A stretch of DNA of 64,000 nucleotides from Flabesymbios commensalis (lineage: Eukaryota > Annelida > Polychaeta > Terebellida > Flabelligeridae). Under the pieces are notes generated by a model that saw nothing but the letters and a program-made list of their open reading frames with translations, was not told where the DNA came from and did not search any database. The stretch is taken from NCBI GenBank assembly GCA_964017125.1, contig CAXHKU010000913.1, forward strand, positions 1-64,000, written 5' to 3'. The position numbers were made by a program, and so were the translations under genes. Of this stretch, positions 38,341 to 52,500 are shown one piece after another. How positions within the stretch are numbered: the stretch's first letter is position 1; every line of letters begins with the position of its first letter.

Positions 38341-39950
38341 GTCTGAATTGACGTCTGAATGAATAACTTTTAATAATACTCAATCAAATTTCACACCAAT
38401 CTCATTATATAACTTTTGCAGTAATTAATCAAACTTCGCCAAATTTACAGGGAAGTTGCCGTAATACCAGCCGATGGTGCCTGCAAAACTACATGGAACA
38501 CAGTTATGAATTGACGTCTGAATTGACGTCTAAATGAATAACTTTTAATAATACTCAATCAAATTTCACACCAATCTCGTTAATAACTTATGCAGTAATT
38601 AATCGAACTTCGCCAAATTTACAGGGAAATTGCTGTAATAACAGCCGATGGTGCCTGCAAAATTACATGGAAAACGGTTGAGAATTGACGTCTGAATTGA
38701 CGTCTGAATGAATAACTTTTAATAATACTCAATCAAATTTCACAACAATCTCATTAATAACTTTTGCAGTAATTAATCAAACTTCGCCAAATTTACAGAA
38801 CAGTTGCCGTAATACCAGCCGATGGTGCCTGCAAAATTACATGGAAAACGGTTGAGAATTGATGTCTGAATTGACGTCTAAATGAATCACTTTTAATAAT
38901 AGTCAATCGAATTTCACACCAAGCTCATTAATAATTTCTGCGATAATTAATCAAACTTCGCCAAATTTACAGGGAAGTTGCCGTAGTACCAGCCGATGTT
39001 GAATGCAAAACTACATGGAAAACGGTTGAGAATTGACGTCTGAATTGACGTCTAAATGAATAACTTTTAATAATACTCAATCAAATTTCACACCAATCTC
39101 ATTATATAACTTTTGCAGTAATCAATCAAACTTCGCCAAATTTACAGGGAAGTTGCCGTAATACCAGCCGATGGTGCCTGCAAAACTACATGGAAAACAG
39201 TTATGAATTGACGTCTGAATTGACGTCTAAATGAATAACTTTTAATAATACTCAATCAAAATTCACACCAATCTCGTTAATAACTTATGCAGTAATTAAT
39301 CGAACTTCGCCAAATTTACAGGGAAATTGCTGTAATAACAGCCGATGGTGCCTGCAAAATTACATGGAAAACGGTTGAGAATTGACGTCTGAATTGACGT
39401 CTAAGTGAATAACTTTTAATAATACTCAATCAAATTTCACAACAATCTCATTAATAACTTTTGCAGTAATTAATCAAACTTCGCCAAATTTACAGAACAG
39501 TTGCCGTAGTACCAGCCGATGTTGCCTGCAAAATTACATGGAAAACGGTTGAGAATTGATGTCTGAATTGACGTCTAAATGAATCACTTTTAATAATAGT
39601 CAATCGAATTTCACACCAAGCTCATTAATAACTTCTGCGATAATTAATCAAACTTCGCCAAATTTACAGGGAAGTTGCCGTAATACCAGCCGATGGTGCC
39701 TGCAAAACTACATGGAAAACAGTTATGAATTGACGTCTGAATTGACGTCTAAATGAATAACTTTTAATAATACTCAATCAAATTTCACACCAATCTCGTT
39801 AATAAGTTATGCAGTAATTAATCGAACTTCGCCAAATTTACAGGGAAATTGCTGTAATAACAGCCGATGGTGCCTGCAAAATTACATGGAAAACGGTTGA
39901 GAATTGACGTCTGAATTGACGTCTAAATGAATAACTTTTAATAATACTCA
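38340..39950 (+). repeat. Short-period blocks: 697 bp (4 monomers) then 522 bp (3 monomers)
   Basis: AATCGAACTTCG with GGGAAATTGCTGTAATAAC is at 38601, 39298 and 39820, giving spacings of 697 (4 x 174 plus 1) and 522 (3 x 174). GAATTGATGTCTG and TGCGATAATT are also shared at 697 bp. Private changes are TGGAACACAG near 38495, GATGTTGAATGCAAAAC near 38996 and AATAAGTTATG near 39801. This is the most local repetition in the right half and probably among the latest events there. Confidence 0.82.
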
Positions 39951-40784
39951 ATTAAATTTCACACCAATCTCATTAATAACTTTTGCAGTAATCAATCAAA
40001 CTTCGCTAAATTTACAGGGAAGTTGCCGTAATAACAGCCAATGTTGCCTGCAAAACTACATGAAAAACGGTTGAGAATTGACGTCTGAATTGACGTCTAA
40101 ATGAATAACTTTTAATAATACTCAATCAAATTTTACACCAATCTCATTAATAACTTTTTCGGTAATTAATCAAACTTCGCCAAATTTACAGGGCAGTTGT
40201 CGTAATACCAGCCGATGGCGCCTGCAAAACTACATGGAAAACGGTTGAGAATTGACGTCTAAATTGACGTCTAAATGAATAACTTTTAATAATACTCAAT
40301 CAAATTTCAAACCAATCTCATTAATAACTTTTGCAGTAATCAATCAAACTTCGCTAACTTTACAGGGAAGTTGCCGTAATAACAACCAATGTTGCCTGCA
40401 AAACTACATGGGAAACGGTTGAGAATTCACGTCTGAATTGACGTCTAAATGAATAACTTGTAATAATAGTCAATCAAATTTCACACCAAGCTCATTAATA
40501 CTTTCTGCAATAATTAATCAAACTTCGCCAAATTTACACGGAAGTTGTCGTAATACCAGTCGATGGTGGCTGCAAAACTACATCGAAAACGGTTAAGAAT
40601 TGACGTCTGAATTGACGTCTAAATAAATAACTTTTAATAATACTCAATCAAATTTCACACCAATCTCATTATATAACTTTTGTAGTAATTAATCAAACTT
40701 CGCCAAATTTACAGGGAAGTTGCCGTAATACCAGCCGATGGTGCCTGCAAAACTACATGGAAAACAGTTATGAATCGACGTCTG

Positions 40785-43700
40785 AATTGACGTCTAAATG
40801 AATAACTTTTAATAATACTCAATCAAATTTCACAACAATCTCATTAATAACTTTTGCAGTAATTAATCAAACTTCGCCAAATTTACAGAACAGTTGCCGT
40901 AATACCAGCCGATGGTGCCTGCAAAATTACATGGAAAACGGTTGAGAATTGACGTCTGAATTGACGTCTAAATGAATCACTTTTAATAATAGTCAATCAA
41001 ATTTCACACCAATCTCATTAATAACTTCTGCAATAATTAATCAAACTTCGCCAAATCTACAGGGAAGTTGCCGTAATAACAGCCAATGTTGCCTGCAAAA
41101 CTACATGGAAAACGGTTGAGAATTGACATCTGAATTGACGTCTAAATGAATCACTTTTAATAATAGTCAATCAAATTTCACACCAAGCTCATTAATAACT
41201 TCTGCAATAATTAATCAAACTTCGCCAAATTTACACGGAAGTTGCCGTAATACCAGCCGATGGTGCCTGCAAAACAACATCGAAAACGGTTGAGAATTGA
41301 CGTCTGAATTGACGTCTAAATGAATAACTTTTAATAATACTCAATCAAATTTCAAACCAATCTCATTAATAACTTTTGCAGTAATTAATCAAACTTCGCC
41401 AAATTTACAGGGAAGTTGCCGTAATAACAGCCGATTTTGCCTGCAAAACTACATGGAAAACGGTTGAGAATTGACGTCTGAATTGACGTCTAAATGAATA
41501 ACTTTTAATAATAGTCTATCAAATTTCACACCAAGCTCATTAATACTTTCTGCAATAATTAATCAAACTTCGCCAAATTTACACGGAAGTTGTCGTAATA
41601 CCAGTCGATGGTGGCTGCAAAACTACATCGAAAACGGTTGAGAATTGACGTCTGAATTGACGTCTAAATAAATAACTTTTAATAATACTCAATCAAATTT
41701 CACACCAATCTCATTATATAACTTTTGCAGTAATTAATCAAACTTCGCCAAATTTACAGGGAAGTTGCCGTAATACCAGCCGATGGTGCCTGCAAAACTA
41801 CATGGAAAACAGTTATGAATTGACGTCTGAATTGACGTCTAAATGAATAACTTTTAATAATACTCAATCAAATTTCACAACAATCTCATTAATAATTTTG
41901 CAGTAATTAATCAAACTTCGCCAAATTTACAGAACAGTTGGCGTAATACCAGCCGATGGTGTCTGCAAAATTACATGAAAAACGGTTGAGAATTGACGTC
42001 TGAATTGACGTCTAAATGAATCACTTTTAATAATAGTCAGATCAAATTTCACACCAAGCTCATTAATAACTTCTGCGATAATTAATCAAACTTAACCAAA
42101 TTTACAGGGAAGTTGCCGTAGTACCAGCCGATGGTGCCTGCAAAACTACATCGAAAACAGTTAAGAATTGACGTCTGAATTGACGTCTAAAAGAATAACT
42201 TTTAATAAAACTCGATCAAATTTCACACCAATTTCTTTAATAATTTTGCAGTAATAAATCAAACTTCGCAAAGTTTACATTAATCAAACTTCGCCAAATT
42301 TACAGGGAAGTTGCCGTAATACCAGCCGATGGTGCCTGCAAAACTACATGAAAAACAGTTAAGATTTGACGTCTGAACTGACGTCTAAATGAATAGCTTT
42401 TAATAATTCTCAATCAAATTTGACATCAGATTTCATTAATAACTTATGCAGTAATCAATCAAACTTCGCCAAATTTTACAGGGAAGTTGCCGTAATAACA
42501 GCCGATGTTGCCTGCAAAACTACATGGAAAACGGTTGAGAATTGACGTCTGAATTGACGTCTAAATGAATAACTTTTAATAATACTCAATCAAATTTCAC
42601 ACCAATCTCATTAATAACTTATGCAGTAATTAATCAAACTTCGCCAAATTTACAGGGAAGTTGCCGTAATAACAGCCGATGTTGCCTGCAAAACTACATG
42701 GAAAACGGTTGAGAATTGACGTCTGAATTGACGTCTAAATGAATAACTTTTAATAATACTCAATCAAATTTCACAACAATCTCATTAATAACTTTCGCAG
42801 TAATTAATCAAACGTCGTAAAATTTACAGGGAAGTTTCCATAATAACAGGCAATGTTGCCTGCAAAACCACATGGAAAACGGTTGAGAATTGACGTCTGA
42901 ATTGACGTCTAAATGAATAACTTTTAATAATAGTCAATCAAATTTCACACCAAGCTCATTAATACCTTCTGCAATAATTAATCAAACTTCGCCAAATTTA
43001 CAAGGAAGTTGTCATAATACCATTCGATGGTGCCTGCAAAACTACATCGAAAACGGTTGAGAATTGACGTCTGAATTGACGTCTAAATGAATAACTTTTA
43101 ATAATACTCAATCAAATTTCACACCAATCTCATTATATAACTTTTGCAGTAATTAATCAAACTTCGCTAAATTTACAGGGAAGTTGCCGTAATACCAGCC
43201 GATGGTGCCTGCAAAACTACATGGAAAACAGTTATGAATTGACGTCTGAATTGACGTCTAAATGAATAACTTTTAATAATACTCAATCAAATTTCACACC
43301 AATCTCATTAATAACTTTTGCAGTAATTAATCAAACTTCGCCAAATTTACAGGGAAGTTGCCGTAATACCAGCCGATGGTGCCTGCAAAACTACATGGAA
43401 AACAGTTATGAATTGACGTCTGAATTGACGTCTAAATGAATAACTTTTAATAATACTCAATCGAATTTCACACCAATCTCATTAATAACTTTTGCAGTAA
43501 TTAATCAAACTTCGCCAAATTTAGAGGGAAGTTGCCGTAATAACAGCCAATGTCGCCTGCAAAACTACATGGGAAACGGTTGAGAATTGACGTCTGAATT
43601 GACGTCTAAATGAATAACTTTTAAAAATACTCAATCAAATTGCACACCAATCTCATTAATAACTTTTGCAGTAATTAATCAAACTTCGCCAAATTTACAG

Positions 43701-46700
43701 AACAGTTGCCGTAATACCAGCCGAAGGTGCCTGCAAAACTACATGGAAAACGGTTGAGAATTAACGTCTGAATTGACGTCTAAATGAATAACTTTTAATA
43801 ATACTCAATCAAATTTCAAACCAATCTCATTAATAACTTTTGCAGTAATTATTCAAACTTCGCCAAATTTACAGGGAAGTTGCCGTAATAACAGCCGATG
43901 TTGCCTGCAAAACTACATGGAAAACGGTTGAGAATTAACGTCTGAATTGACGTCTAAATGAATAACTTTTAATAATACTCAATCAAATTTCACACCAAAC
44001 TCATTAATAACTTCTGCAATAATTAATCAAACTTCGCCAAATTTACACGGAAGTTGCCGTAATACCAGCCGATAGTGCCTGCAAAACAACATCGAAAACG
44101 GTTTAGAATTGACGTCTGAATTGACGTCTAAATGAATAACTTTTAATAATACTCAATCAAATTTCAAACCAATCTCATTAATAACTTTTGCAGTAATTAT
44201 TCAAACTTCGCCAAATTTACAGGGAAGTTGCCGTAATAACAGCCGATGTTGCCTGCAAAACTACATGGAAAACGGTTGAGAATTGACGTCTGAATTGACG
44301 TCTAAATGAATAACTTTTAATAATACTCAATCAAATTTCACACCAATCTCATTAATAACTTATGCAGTAATTAATCAAACTTCGCCAAATTTACAGGGAA
44401 GTTGCCGTAATAACAGCCGATGTTGCCTGCAAAACTACATGGAAAACGGTTGAGAATTGACGTCTGAATTGACGTCTAAATGAATAACTTTTAATAATAC
44501 TCAATCAAATTTCACACCAATCTCATTAATAACTTTCGCAGTAATTAATCAAACGTCGTAAAATTTACAGGGAAGTTTCCATAATAACAGGCAATGTTGC
44601 CTGCAAAACCACATGGAAAACGGTTGAGAATTGACGTCTGAATTGACGTCTAAATGAATAACTTTTAATAATAGTCAATCAAATTTCACACCAAGCTCAT
44701 TAATACCTTCTGCAATAATTAATCAAACTTCGCCAAATTTACAAGGAAGTTGTCATAATACCATTCGATGGTGCCTGCAAAACTACATCGAAAACGGTTG
44801 AGAATTGACGTCTGAATTGACGTCTAAATGAATAACTTTTAATAATACTCAATCAAATTTCACACCAATCTCATTATATAACTTTTGCAGTAATTAATCA
44901 AACTTCGCTAAATTTACAGGGAAGTTGCCGTAATACCAGCCGATGGTGCCTGCAAAACTACATGGAAAACAGTTATGAATTGACGTCTGAATTGACGTCT
45001 AAATGAATAACTTTTAAAAATACTCAATCAAATTTCACACCAATCTCTTTGATAACTTTTGCAGTAATTAATCAAACTTCGCCAAATTTACAGAACAGTT
45101 GCCGTAATACCAGCCGAAGGTGCCTGCAAAACTACATGGAAAACGGTTGAGAATTAACGTCTGAATTGACGTCTAAATGAATAACTTTTAATAATACTCT
45201 ATCAAATTTCACACCAATCTCATTAATAACTTTTGCAGTAATTAATCAAACTTCGCCAAATTTAGAGGGAAGTTGCCGTAATAACAGCCAATGTCGCCTG
45301 CAAAACTACATGGGAAACGGTTGAGAATTGACGTCTGAATTGACGTCTAAATGAATAACTTTTAAAAATACTCAATCAAATTTCACACCAATCTCATTAA
45401 TAACTTTTGCAGTAATTAATCAAACTTCGCCAAATTTACAGAACAGTTGCCGTAATACCAGCCGAAGGTGCCTGCAAAACTACATGGAAAACGGTTGAGA
45501 ATTAACGTCTGAATTGACGTCTAAATGAATAACTTTTAATAATACTCAATCAAATTTCACACCAATCTCATTAATAACTTTTGCAGTAATTAATCAAACT
45601 TCGCCAAATTTACAGGGAAGTTGCCGTAATACCAGCCGATGGTGCCTGCAAAACTACATGGAAAACAGTTATGAATTGACGTCTGAATTGACGTCTAAAT
45701 GAATAACTTTTAATAATACTCAATCGAATTTCACACCAATCTCGTTAACTTATGCAGTAATTAATCAAACTTCGCCAAATTTACAGGGAAATTGCCGTAA
45801 TAACAGCCGATGGTGCCTGCAAAATTACGTGGAAAACGGTTGAGAATTGACGTCTGAATTGACGTCTAAATGAATAACTTTTAATAATACTCAATCAAAT
45901 TTCACAACAATCTCATTAATAACTTTTGCAGTAATTAATCAAACTTCGCCAAATTTACAGAACAGTTGCCGTAATACCAGCCGATGGTGCATGCAAAATT
46001 ACATGGAAAACGGTTGAGAATTGACGTCTGAATTGACGTCTAAATGAATCACTTTTAATAATAGTCAATCAAATTTCACACCAAGCTCATTAATAACTTC
46101 TGCAATAATTAATCAAACTTCGCCAAATCTACAGGGAAGTTGCCGTAATAACAGCCAATGTTGCCTGCAAAACTACATGGAAAACGGTTGAGAATTGACA
46201 TCTGAATTGACGTCTAAATGAATCACTTTTAATAATAGTCAATCAAATTTCACACCAAGCTCATTAATAACTTCTGCAATAATTAATCAAACTTCGCCAA
46301 ATTTACACGGAAGTTGCCGTAATACCAGCCGATGGTGCCTGCAAAAAAACATCGAAAACGGTTGAGAATTGACGTCTGAATTGACGTCTAAATGAATAAC
46401 TTTTAATAATACTCAATCAAATTTCAAACCAATCTCATTAATAACTTTTGCAGTAATTAATCAAACTTCGCCAAATTTACAGGGAAGTTGCCGTAATAAC
46501 AGCCGATTTTGCCTGCAAAACTACATGGAAAACGGTTGAGAATTGACGTCTGAATTGACGTCTAAATGAATAACTTTTAATAATAGTCTATCAAATTTCA
46601 CACCAAGCTCATTAATACTTTCTGCAATAATTAATCAAACTTCGCCAAATTTACACGGAAGTTGTCGTAATACCAGTCGATGGTGGCTGCAAAACTACAT

Positions 46701-49580
46701 CGAAAACGGTTGAGAATTGACGTCTGAATTGACGTCTAAATAAATAACTTTTAATAATACTCAATCAAATTTCACACCAATCTCATTATATAACTTTTGC
46801 AGTAATTAATCAAACTTCGCCAAATTTACAGGGAAGTTGCCGTAATACCAGCCGATGGTGCCTGCAAAACTACATGGAAAACAGTTATGAATTGACGTCT
46901 GAATTGACGTCTAAATGAATAACTTTTGATAATACTCAATCAAATTTCACAACAATCTCATTAATAATTTTGCAGTAATTAATCAAACTTCGCCAAATTT
47001 ACAGAACAGTTGCCGTAATACCAGCCGATGGTGTCTGCAAAATTACATGAAAACGGGTTGAGAATTGACGTCTGAATTGACGTCTAAATGAATCACTTTT
47101 AATAATAGTCAGTCAAATTTCACACCAAGCTCATTAATAACTTCTGCGATAATTAATCAAACTTAACCAAATTTACAGGGAAGTTGCCGTAGTACCAGCC
47201 GATGGTGCCTGCAAAACTACATCGAAAACAGTTAAGAATTGACGTCTGAATTGACGTCTAAAAGAATAACTTTTATAAAACTCGATCAAATTTCACACCA
47301 ATTTCTTTAATAATTTTTGCAGTAATAATCAAACTTCGCAAAGTTTACATTAATCAAACTTCGCCAAATTTACAGGGAAGTTGCCGTAATACCAGCCGAT
47401 GGTGCCTGCAAAACTACATGGAAAACAGTTAAGATTTGACGTCTGAACTGACGTCTAAATGAATAGCTTTTAATAATTCTCAATCAATTGACATCAATTT
47501 CATTAATAACTTATGCAGTAATCAATCAAACTTCGCCAAATTTACAGGGAAGTTGCCGTAATAACAGCCGATGTTGCCTGCAAAACTACATGGAAAACGG
47601 TTGAGAATTGACGTCTGAATTGACGTCTAAATGAATAACTTTTAATAATACTCAATCAAATTTCACACCGATCTCATTAATAACTTATGCAGTCATTAAT
47701 CAAACTTCGCCAAATTTACAGGGAAGTTGCCGTAATAACAGCCGATGTTGCCTGCAAAACTACATGGAAAACGTTGAGAATTGACGTCTGAATTGACGTC
47801 TAAATGAATAACTTTTAATAATACTCAATCAAATTTCACAAACAATCTCATTAATAACTTTCGCAGTAATTATCAAACGTCGTAAAATTTACAGGGAAGT
47901 TTCCATAATAACAGGCAATGTTGCCTGCAAAACCACATGGAAAACGGTTGAGAATTGACGTCTGAATTGACGTCTAAATGAATAACTTTTAATAATAGTC
48001 AATCAAATTTCACACCAAGCTCATTAATACCTTCTGCAATAATTAATCAAACTTCGCCAAATTTACAAGGAAGTTGTCATAATACCATTCGATGGTGCCT
48101 GCAAAACTACATCGAAAACGGTTGAGAATTGACGTCTGAATTGACGTCTAAATGAATAACTTTTAATAATACTCAATCAAATTTCACACCAATCTCATTA
48201 TATAACTTTTGCAGTAATTAATCAAACTTCGCTAAATTTACAGGGAAGTTGCCGTAATACCAGCCGATGGTGCCTGCAAAACTACATGGAAAACAGTTAT
48301 GAATTGACGTCTGAATTGACGTCTAAATGAATAACTTTTAATAATACTCAATCAAATTTCACACCAATCTCATTAATAACTTTTGCAGTAATTAATCAAA
48401 CTTCGCCAAATTTACAGGGAAGTTGCCGTAATACCAGCCGATGGTGCCTGCAAAACTACATGGAAAACAGTTATGAATTGACGTCTGAATTGACGTCTAA
48501 ATGAATAACTTTTAATAATACTCAATCGAATTTCACACCAATCTCATTAATAACTTTTGCAGTAATTAATCAAACTTCGCCAAATTTAGAGGGAAGTTGC
48601 CGTAATAACAGCCAATGTCGCCTGCAAAACTACATGGGAAACGGTTGAGAATTGACGTCTGAATTGACGTCTAAATGAATAACTTTTAAAAATACTCAAT
48701 CAAATTTCACACCAATCTCATTAATAACTTTTGCAGTAATTAATCAAACTTCGCCAAATTTACAGAACAGTTGCCGTAATACCAGCCGAAGGTGCCTGCA
48801 AAACTACATGGAAAACGGTTGTGAATTAACGTCTGAATTGACGTCTAAATGAATAACTTTTAATAATACTCAATCAAATTTCACACCAATCTCATTAATA
48901 ACTTTTGCAGTAATTAATCAAACTTCGCCAAATTTACAGGGAAGTTGCCGTAATACCAGCCGATGGTGCCTGCAAAACTACATGGAAAACAGTTATGAAT
49001 TGACGTCTGAATTGACGTCTAAATGAATAACTTTTAATAATACTCAATCGAATTTCACACCAATCTCGTTAATAACTTATGCAGTAATTAATCAAACTTC
49101 GCCAAATTTACAGGGAAATTGCCGTAATAACAGCCGATGGTGCCTGCAAAATTACATGGAAAACGGTTGAGAATTGACGTCTGAATTGACGTCTAAATGA
49201 ATAACTTTTAATAATACTCAATCAAATTTCACAACAATCTCATTAATAACTTTTGCAGTAATTAATTAAACTTCGCCAAATTTACAGAACAGTTGCCGTA
49301 ATACCAGCCGATGGTGCCTGCAAAATTACATGGAAAACGGTTGAGAATTGACGTCTGAATTGACGTCTAAATGAATCACTTTTAATAATAGTCAATCAAA
49401 TTTCACACCAAGCTCATTAATAACTTCTGCAATAATTAATCAAACTTCGCCAAATCTACAGGGAAGTTGCCGTAATAACAGCCAATGTTGCCTGCAAAAC
49501 TACATGGAAAACGGTTGAGAATTGACGTCTGAATTGACGTCTAAATGAATCACTTTTAATAATAGTCAATCAAATTTCAC
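40785..49580 (+). repeat. Two copies of a ~5.07-kb block (29 monomers); the second lacks ~1.74 kb
   Basis: The left copy is about 40785-45849 and the right about 45850-49580. CACAACAATC at 40831/45903 and GACATCTG at 41125/46197 give an offset of 5072, and AACGTCGTAAAA at 42811/47876 gives 5065. Shared rare marks are GCCGATTTTGCC, AATAATTTTGCAG, CAAACTTAACC, TAAAAGAATAAC, GATTTGACG with GAACTGACG, and GAATAGCTTTT. The right copy skips the equivalent of about 43790-45540 of the left, so either the left duplicated 1741 bp internally afterwards or the right lost it. Many single-base indels differ between the copies. Confidence 0.82.
42540..45005 (+). repeat. 1741-bp (10-monomer) repeat marked by the most divergent monomer pair
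   Basis: One monomer departs from consensus more than any other I saw: CAAACGTCGTAAAATTTACAG replaces CAAACTTCGCC.., followed by AAGTTTCCATAATAACAGGC and CAAAACCACATGG. It is always followed by a unit with AATACCTTCTGC, ACAAGGAAG, TTGTCATAATACC and ATTCGATGG. The pair occurs at 42811, 44552, 47876 and 49617. The spacings 42811-44552 and 47876-49617 are both exactly 1741 bp, so the pair was duplicated within the 5.07-kb blocks. The first of the pair has lost the CTTCG and TTGCCG motifs. Confidence 0.84.
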
Positions 49581-52500
49581 ACCAAACTCATTAATAACTT
49601 TCGCAGTAATTAATCAAACGTCGTAAAATTTACAGGGAAGTTTCCATAATAACAGGCAATGTTGCCTGCAAAACCACATGGAAAACGGTTGAGAATTGAC
49701 GTCTGAATTGACGTCTAAATGAATAACTTTTAATAATAGTCAATCAAATTTCACACCAAGCTCATTAATACCTTCTGCAATAATTAATCAAACTTCGCCA
49801 AATTTACAAGGAAGTTGTCATAATACCATTCGATGGTGCCTGCAAAACTACATCGAAAACGGTTGAGAATTGACGTCTGAATTGACGTCTAAATGAATAA
49901 CTTTTAATAATACTCAATCAAATTTCACACCAATCTCATTATATAACTTTTGCAGTAATTAATCAAGCTTCGCTAAATTTACAGGGCAGTTGTCGTAATA
50001 CCAGCCGATGGTGCCTGCAAAACGACATGGGAAACGGTTGAGAATTGACGTCTGAATTGACGTCTAAATGAATGACTTTCAATAATACTCAATCAAATTT
50101 CACAAAAAATTTCATTAATAACTTTTGCAGTAATTAATCACACTTCGCCAAATTTACAGGGAAGTTGCCGTAATAACAGCCGATGTTGCCTACAAAACTA
50201 CATGGAAAACGGTTGAGAATTGACGTCTGAATTGACGTCTAAATGAATAACTTTTAATAATACTCAATCAAATTTCACACCAATCTCATTAATAACTTAT
50301 GCAGTAATTAATCAAACTTCGCCAAATTTATAGGGCAGTTGCCGTAATACCAGCCGATGGAGCCTGCAAAAGTACATGGAAAACGGTTGAGAATTAACGT
50401 CTGAATTGACGTCTAAATGAATAACTTTTAATAATACTCAATCTAATTTCACACCAATCTCATTAATAACTTTTGCAGTAATTAATCAAACTTTGCCAAA
50501 TTTACAGGGAAGTTGCCGTAATAACAGCCAATGTTGCCTGCAAAACTACATGGGAAACGGTTGAGAATTGACGTCTGAATTGACGTCTAAATGAATAACT
50601 TTTAATAATACTCAATCAAATTTCACACCAATCTCGTTAATAACTTATGCAGTAATTAATCAAACTTCGCCAAATTTACAGGGAAATTGCCGTAATAAAA
50701 GCCGATGGTGCCTGCAAAATTACATGGAAAACGGTTGAGAATTGACGTCTGAATTGACGTCTAAATGAATAACTTTTAATAATAGTCAATACAATTTCAC
50801 ACCAAGCTCATTAATAACTTCTGCAATAATTAATCAAACTTCGCCAAATCTACAGGGAAGTTGCCGTAATAACAGCCAATGTTGCCTGCAAAACTACATG
50901 GAAAACGGTTGAGAATTGACGTCTGAATTGACGTCTAAATGAATAACTTTTAATAATAGTCAATCAAATTTCACACCAGGCTCATTTATACTTTCTGCAA
51001 TAATTAATCAAACTTCGTCAAATTTACACGGAAGTTGTCGTAATACCAGTCGATGGTGGCTGCAAAACTACATCGAAAACGGTTGAGAATTGACGTCTGA
51101 ATTGACGTCCAAATAAATAACTTTTAATAATACTCAATCAAATTTCACACCAATCTCATTATATAACTTTTGCAGTAATTAATCAAACTTCGCCAAATTT
51201 ACAGGGAAGTTGCCGTAATACCAGCCGATGGTGCCTGCAAAACTACATGGAAAACAGTTATGAATTGACGTCTGAATTGACGTCTAAATGAATAACTTTT
51301 AATAATTCTCAATCAAATTTGACATCAATTTCATTAATAACTTATGCAGTAATCAATCAAACTTCGCCAAATTTACAGGGAAGTTGCCGTAATAACAGCC
51401 GATGTTGCCTGCAAAACTACATGGAAAACGGTTGAGAATTGACGTCTGAATTGACGTCTAAATGAATAACTTTTAATAATACTCAATCAAATTTCACACC
51501 AATCTCATCAATAACTTCTGCAATAATTAATCAAACTTCGCCAAATATACACGGAAGTTGCCGTAATACCAGCCGATGGTGCCTGCAAAACAGCATCGAA
51601 AACGGTTGAGAATTGACGTCTGAATTGACGTCTAAATGAATGACTTTCAATAATACTCAATCAAATTTCACAAAAAATTTCATTAATAACTTTTGCAGTA
51701 ATTAATCAAACTTTGCCAAATTTACAGGGAAGTTGGCGTAATAACAGCCAATGTTGCCTGCAAAACTACATGGGACACGGTTGAGAATTGACGTCTGAAT
51801 TGACGTCTAAATGAATAACTTTTAATAATAGTCAATCAAATTTCACACCAGGCTCATTAATACTTTCTGCAATAATTAATCAAACTTCGCCAAATTTACA
51901 CGGAAGTTGTCGTAATACCAGTCGATGGTGGCTGCAAAACTACATCGAAAACGGTAGAGAATTGACGTCTGAATTGACGTCTAAATGAATAACTTTTAAT
52001 AATAGTCAATCAAATTTCACACCAATCTCGTTAATAACTTATGCAGTGATTAATCAAACTTCGCCAAATTTACAGGGAAATTGCCGTAATACCAGCCGAT
52101 GGTGCCTGCAAAACTTATTGGAAAACAGTTATGAATTGACGTCTGAATTGACGTCTAAATGAATAACTTTTAATAATACTCAATCAAATTTCACACCAAT
52201 CTCGTTAATAACTTATGCAGTAATTAATCAAACTTCGCCAAATTTACAGGGAAATTGCCGTAATAACAGCCGATGGTGCCTGCAAAATTACATGGAAAAC
52301 GGTTGAGAATTGACGTCTGAATTGACGTCTAAATGAATAACTTTTAATAATAGTCAATAAAATTTCACACCAAGCTCATTAATAACTTCTGCAATAATTA
52401 ATCAAACTTCGCCAAATCTACAGGGAAGTTGCCGTAATAACAGCCAATGTTGCCTGCAAAACTACATGGAAAACGGTTGAGAATTGACGTCTGAATTGAC

